The notes under the pieces were generated by a model. The model did not search any database. It was not told the origin of the DNA and saw only the letters and a program-made list of their open reading frames with translations. A program made the position numbers and the translations under genes. DNA of 64,000 nt from Pleurodeles waltl (lineage: Eukaryota; Chordata; Amphibia; Caudata; Salamandridae): the NCBI RefSeq assembly GCF_031143425.1, contig NW_027150052.1:62001-126000 (forward strand). Reading direction: 5' to 3'. Each line of letters starts with the position of its first letter. Position 1 is the stretch's first letter. Below, piece by piece: positions 61,937 to 64,000 of the stretch.

Positions 61937-64000
61937 GTGACTTGTGTGGCTCGGACCAGGTTCTGTTACCCAGAATCCTTTGCAAACCTCAAAATTTGGC
62001 TAAAAAAACACATGTTCCTCACATTTCTGTGGCAGAAAGTTCTGGAATCTGAGAGGAGCCACAAATTTCCTTCCACCCAGCGTTCCCCCACGTCTCCCGA
62101 TAAAAATGATACCTCACTTGTGTGGGTAGGCCTAGCGCCCACGACAGGAAACGCCCCAAAGCGCAACGTGGACACAGCCAAATTTTTTAAGGAAAACAGA
62201 GGTGTTTTTTGCAAAGTGCCTACCTGTAGATTTTGGCCTGTAGCTCAGCCGCCACCTAGGGAAACCTACCAAACCTGTGCATTTCTGAAAACTAGAGACC
62301 TAGGGGAATCCAAGATGGGGTGACTTGTGTGGCTCGGACCAGGTTCTGTTACCCAGAATCCTTTGCAAACCTCAGAATTTGGCTAAAAAAACACATGTTC
62401 CTCACATTTCCGTGGCAGAAAGTTCTGGAATCTGAGAGGAGCCACAAATTTCCTTCCACCCAGCGTTCCCCCACGTCTCCCGATAAAAATGATACCTCAC
62501 TTGTGTGGTTAGGCCTAGCGCCCGCGACAGGAAACGCCCCAAAGCGCAACATGGACACAGCCAAATTTTTGAAGGAAAACAGAGGTGTTTTTTGCAAAGT
62601 GCCTACCTGTAGATTTTGGCCTATAGCTCATCCGCCACCTAGGGAAACCTACCAAACCTGTGCATTTCTGAAAACTAGAGACCTAGGGGAATCCAAGATG
62701 GGGTGACTTGTGTGGCTCGGACCAGGTTCTGTTACCCAGAATCCTTTGCAAACCTCAAAATTTGGCTAAAAAAACACATGTTCCTCCCATTTCTGTGGCA
62801 GAAAGTTCTGGAATCTGAGAGGAGCCACAAATTTCCTTCCACCCAGCGTTCCCCCACGTCTCCCGATACAAATGATACCTCACTTGTGTGGGTAGGCCTA
62901 CCGCCCGCGACAGGAAACGCCCCAAAGCGCAACGTGGACACAGCCAAATTTTTGAAGGAAAACAGAGGTGTTTTTTGCAAAGTGCCTACCTGTAGATTTT
63001 GGCCTGTAGCTCAGCCGCCACCTAGGGAAACCTACCAAACCTGTGCATTTCTGAAAACTAGAGACCTAGGGGAATCCAAGATGGGGTGACTTGTGTGGCT
63101 CGGACCAGGTTCTGTTACCCAGAATCCTTTGCAAACCTCAAAATTTGGCTAAAAAAACACATGTTCCTCACATTTCTGTGGCAGAAAGTTCTGGAATCTG
63201 AGAGGAGTCACAAATTTCCTTCCACCCAGCATTCCCCCACGTCTCCCGATAAAAATGATACCTCACTTGTGTGGGTAGGCCTAGCGCCCGCGACAGGAAA
63301 CGCCCCAAAGCGCAACGTGGACACAGCCAAATTTTTGAAGGAAAACAGAGGTGTTTTTTGCAAAGTGCCTACCTGTAGATTTTGGCCTGTAGCTCAGCCG
63401 CCACCTAGGGAAACCTACCAAACCTGTGCATTTCTGAAAACTAGAGACCTAGGGGAATCCAAGATGGGGTGACTTGTGTGGCTCGGACCAGGTTCTGTTA
63501 CCCAGAATCAATTGCAAACCTCAAAATTTTGCTAAAAAAACACATGTTCCTCACATTTCTGTGGCAGAAAGTTCAGGAATCTGAGAGGAGCCACAAATTT
63601 CCTTCCACCCACATTCCCCCACTTCTCCCGATAAAAATGATACCTCACTTGTGTGGGTAGGCCTAGCGCCTGCGACAGGAAACGCCCCAAAGCGCAACGT
63701 GGACACAGCCAAATTTTTGAAGGAAAACAGAGGTGTTTTTTGCAAAGTGCCTACCTGTAGATTTTGGCCTGTAGCTCAGCCGCCACCTAGGGAAACCTAC
63801 CAAACCTGTGCATTTCTGAAAACTAGAGACCTAGGGGAATCCAAGATGGGGTGACTTGTGTGGCTCGGACCAGGTTCTGTTACCCAGAATCCTTTGCAAA
63901 CCTCAAAATTTGGCTAAAAAAACACATGTTCCTCACATTTCTGTGGCAGAAAGTTCTGCATTCTGAGAGGAGCCACAAATTTCCTTCCACCCAGCGTTCC
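61937..64000. repeat. Block J2: second 18-unit copy, cut by window end
   Basis: Unit starts and classes: 61937 F with CCCACGACAGG; 62320 L2 with CAACATGG and CCTATAGC; 62703 TP; 63086 H; 63469 D2 with CACTTCTCCC and GCGCCTGCG; 63851 C with TTCTGCATTC, cut. Each matches the unit 6892 bp earlier. Differences seen: GAGGAGTCAC at 63201-63210, GAGGAGCCAC in the earlier copy, and AAAATTTTGC in D2 where the earlier copy has AAAATGTTGC. Confidence 0.88.
63851..64000. repeat. Partial monomer U167 (class C), right edge
   Basis: The first 150 bases of a monomer are present. TTCTGCATTCTG near 63955 is shared only with the monomer at 56959, so this is the start of the matching unit of the 18-unit repeat. 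The array continues past the window with no sign of decay at the edge. Confidence 0.93.

Larger units (their letters stand above)
1..64000. repeat. Satellite DNA array, 383-bp monomer, head to tail
   Basis: The full window is built from one monomer repeated about 167 times in the same orientation. The marker GTGACTTGTGT recurs every 383 bp from 299 to 63851, except for 24 monomers that are one or two bases short. The distance from 299 to 63851 is 63,552 bp, which equals 166 x 383 minus 26, and the 26 missing bases are fully accounted for by 22 monomers of 382 bp and 2 of 381 bp. Monomers differ from one another by a few to roughly twenty substitutions. The variant classes recur in ordered series, giving nested higher-order repeats of 3, 11, 13 and 18 units. 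Neither end of the array is in the window. Known biology: long one-direction arrays with higher-order structure are typical of eukaryotic centromeric or heterochromatic satellites. The family name, host and chromosomal place are not visible here. Confidence 0.98.

Noticed and set aside
328..63745. Antisense frames of 64-82 codons in nearly every monomer
   Set aside because: They are the shadow of the same repeat on the other strand, with no independent sign of coding and no recognisable domain.
299..63854. Dozens of 128-codon forward frames as a tandem protein gene family
   Set aside because: GTG-only starts, no recognisable domain, frameshifting deletions in 24 copies, in-frame stops in several more, largely replacement-type variation, and no promoter or terminator between copies. 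The frames are a by-product of a homogenised repeat.
1..64000. CRISPR array
   Set aside because: The entire 383-bp unit is repeated with no short constant repeat separated by unique spacers, and no cas-like gene is present.
1..64000. CENP-B box or telomere repeat
   Set aside because: I looked for the TTCG...CGGGA core of the CENP-B box on both strands and for TTAGGG-type runs and found neither in the monomer. A degenerate box cannot be excluded by eye.
1..64000. Ribosomal RNA, 5S or tRNA gene cluster
   Set aside because: The 383-bp unit has none of the conserved rRNA or tRNA motifs I would recognise, and no A and B box pair in proper spacing followed by a T-run terminator.
1..64000. Transposon or retroelement inside the array
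   Set aside because: Monomer phase is continuous from end to end. No target-site duplication, terminal repeat or poly(A)-tailed insertion breaks it. The A7 run is part of every monomer.

Overview
The whole 64,000-base window is one uninterrupted head-to-tail tandem array of a monomer of about 383 bp (about 49% GC in the reference copy). I count 166 complete monomers plus a partial one at each edge. Of the complete monomers, 142 are 383 bp, 22 are 382 bp and 2 are 381 bp. I see no unique sequence, orientation switch, transposon, RNA gene, CRISPR array or supportable protein gene. This is the organisation of satellite DNA, as in centromeric or other heterochromatin of a eukaryotic chromosome. 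I cannot name the satellite family or species. Many of the differences between monomers are CpG to TpG or CpA changes, which suggests germline CpG methylation and fits a vertebrate or another eukaryote that methylates DNA heavily.

Monomers are written U0 to U167; each starts at the G of the recurring GTGACTT. They fall into about a dozen variant classes (codes in the entry at 2595-2977), and these classes recur in fixed orders, so the array has higher-order repeats. Layout: 1-5275 is a 14-unit block that recurs at 42795-48154. 5276-8338 is an 8-unit block related to 27480-32074. 8339-13314 and 13315-18290 are two nearly identical 13-unit repeats of 4976 bp, with an older 12-unit relative at 32075-36668. 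18291-22501 is an 11-unit mixed block. 22502-24799 holds two 3-unit repeats of 1149 bp. 24800-27096 and 27097-32074 carry recurring cassettes. 36669-41645 and 41646-45473 belong to a second 13-unit repeat of 4977 bp. 45474-49684 and 49685-53895 are two 11-unit repeats of 4211 bp, and a third copy begins at 53896. 55045-61936 is an 18-unit, 6892-bp period that restarts at 61937 and runs off the end.

The array records its own history. Three monomers (at 6042, 21354 and 36286) look like hybrids of two monomers that are adjacent elsewhere, the product expected from in-register unequal exchange that removes one unit. All 24 short monomers share a one-base deletion at the same site, which suggests a single origin followed by spread. 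A 4-unit cassette of 1531 bp recurs seven times in the same order.

Each full-length monomer has an open frame of up to 128 codons with a GTG start that overlaps the previous TGA stop. The frame is broken by the deletion monomers and by several stop codons, it has no ATG start, and its changes are largely amino-acid replacing. I therefore treat it as a by-product of sequence homogenisation, not as a gene.
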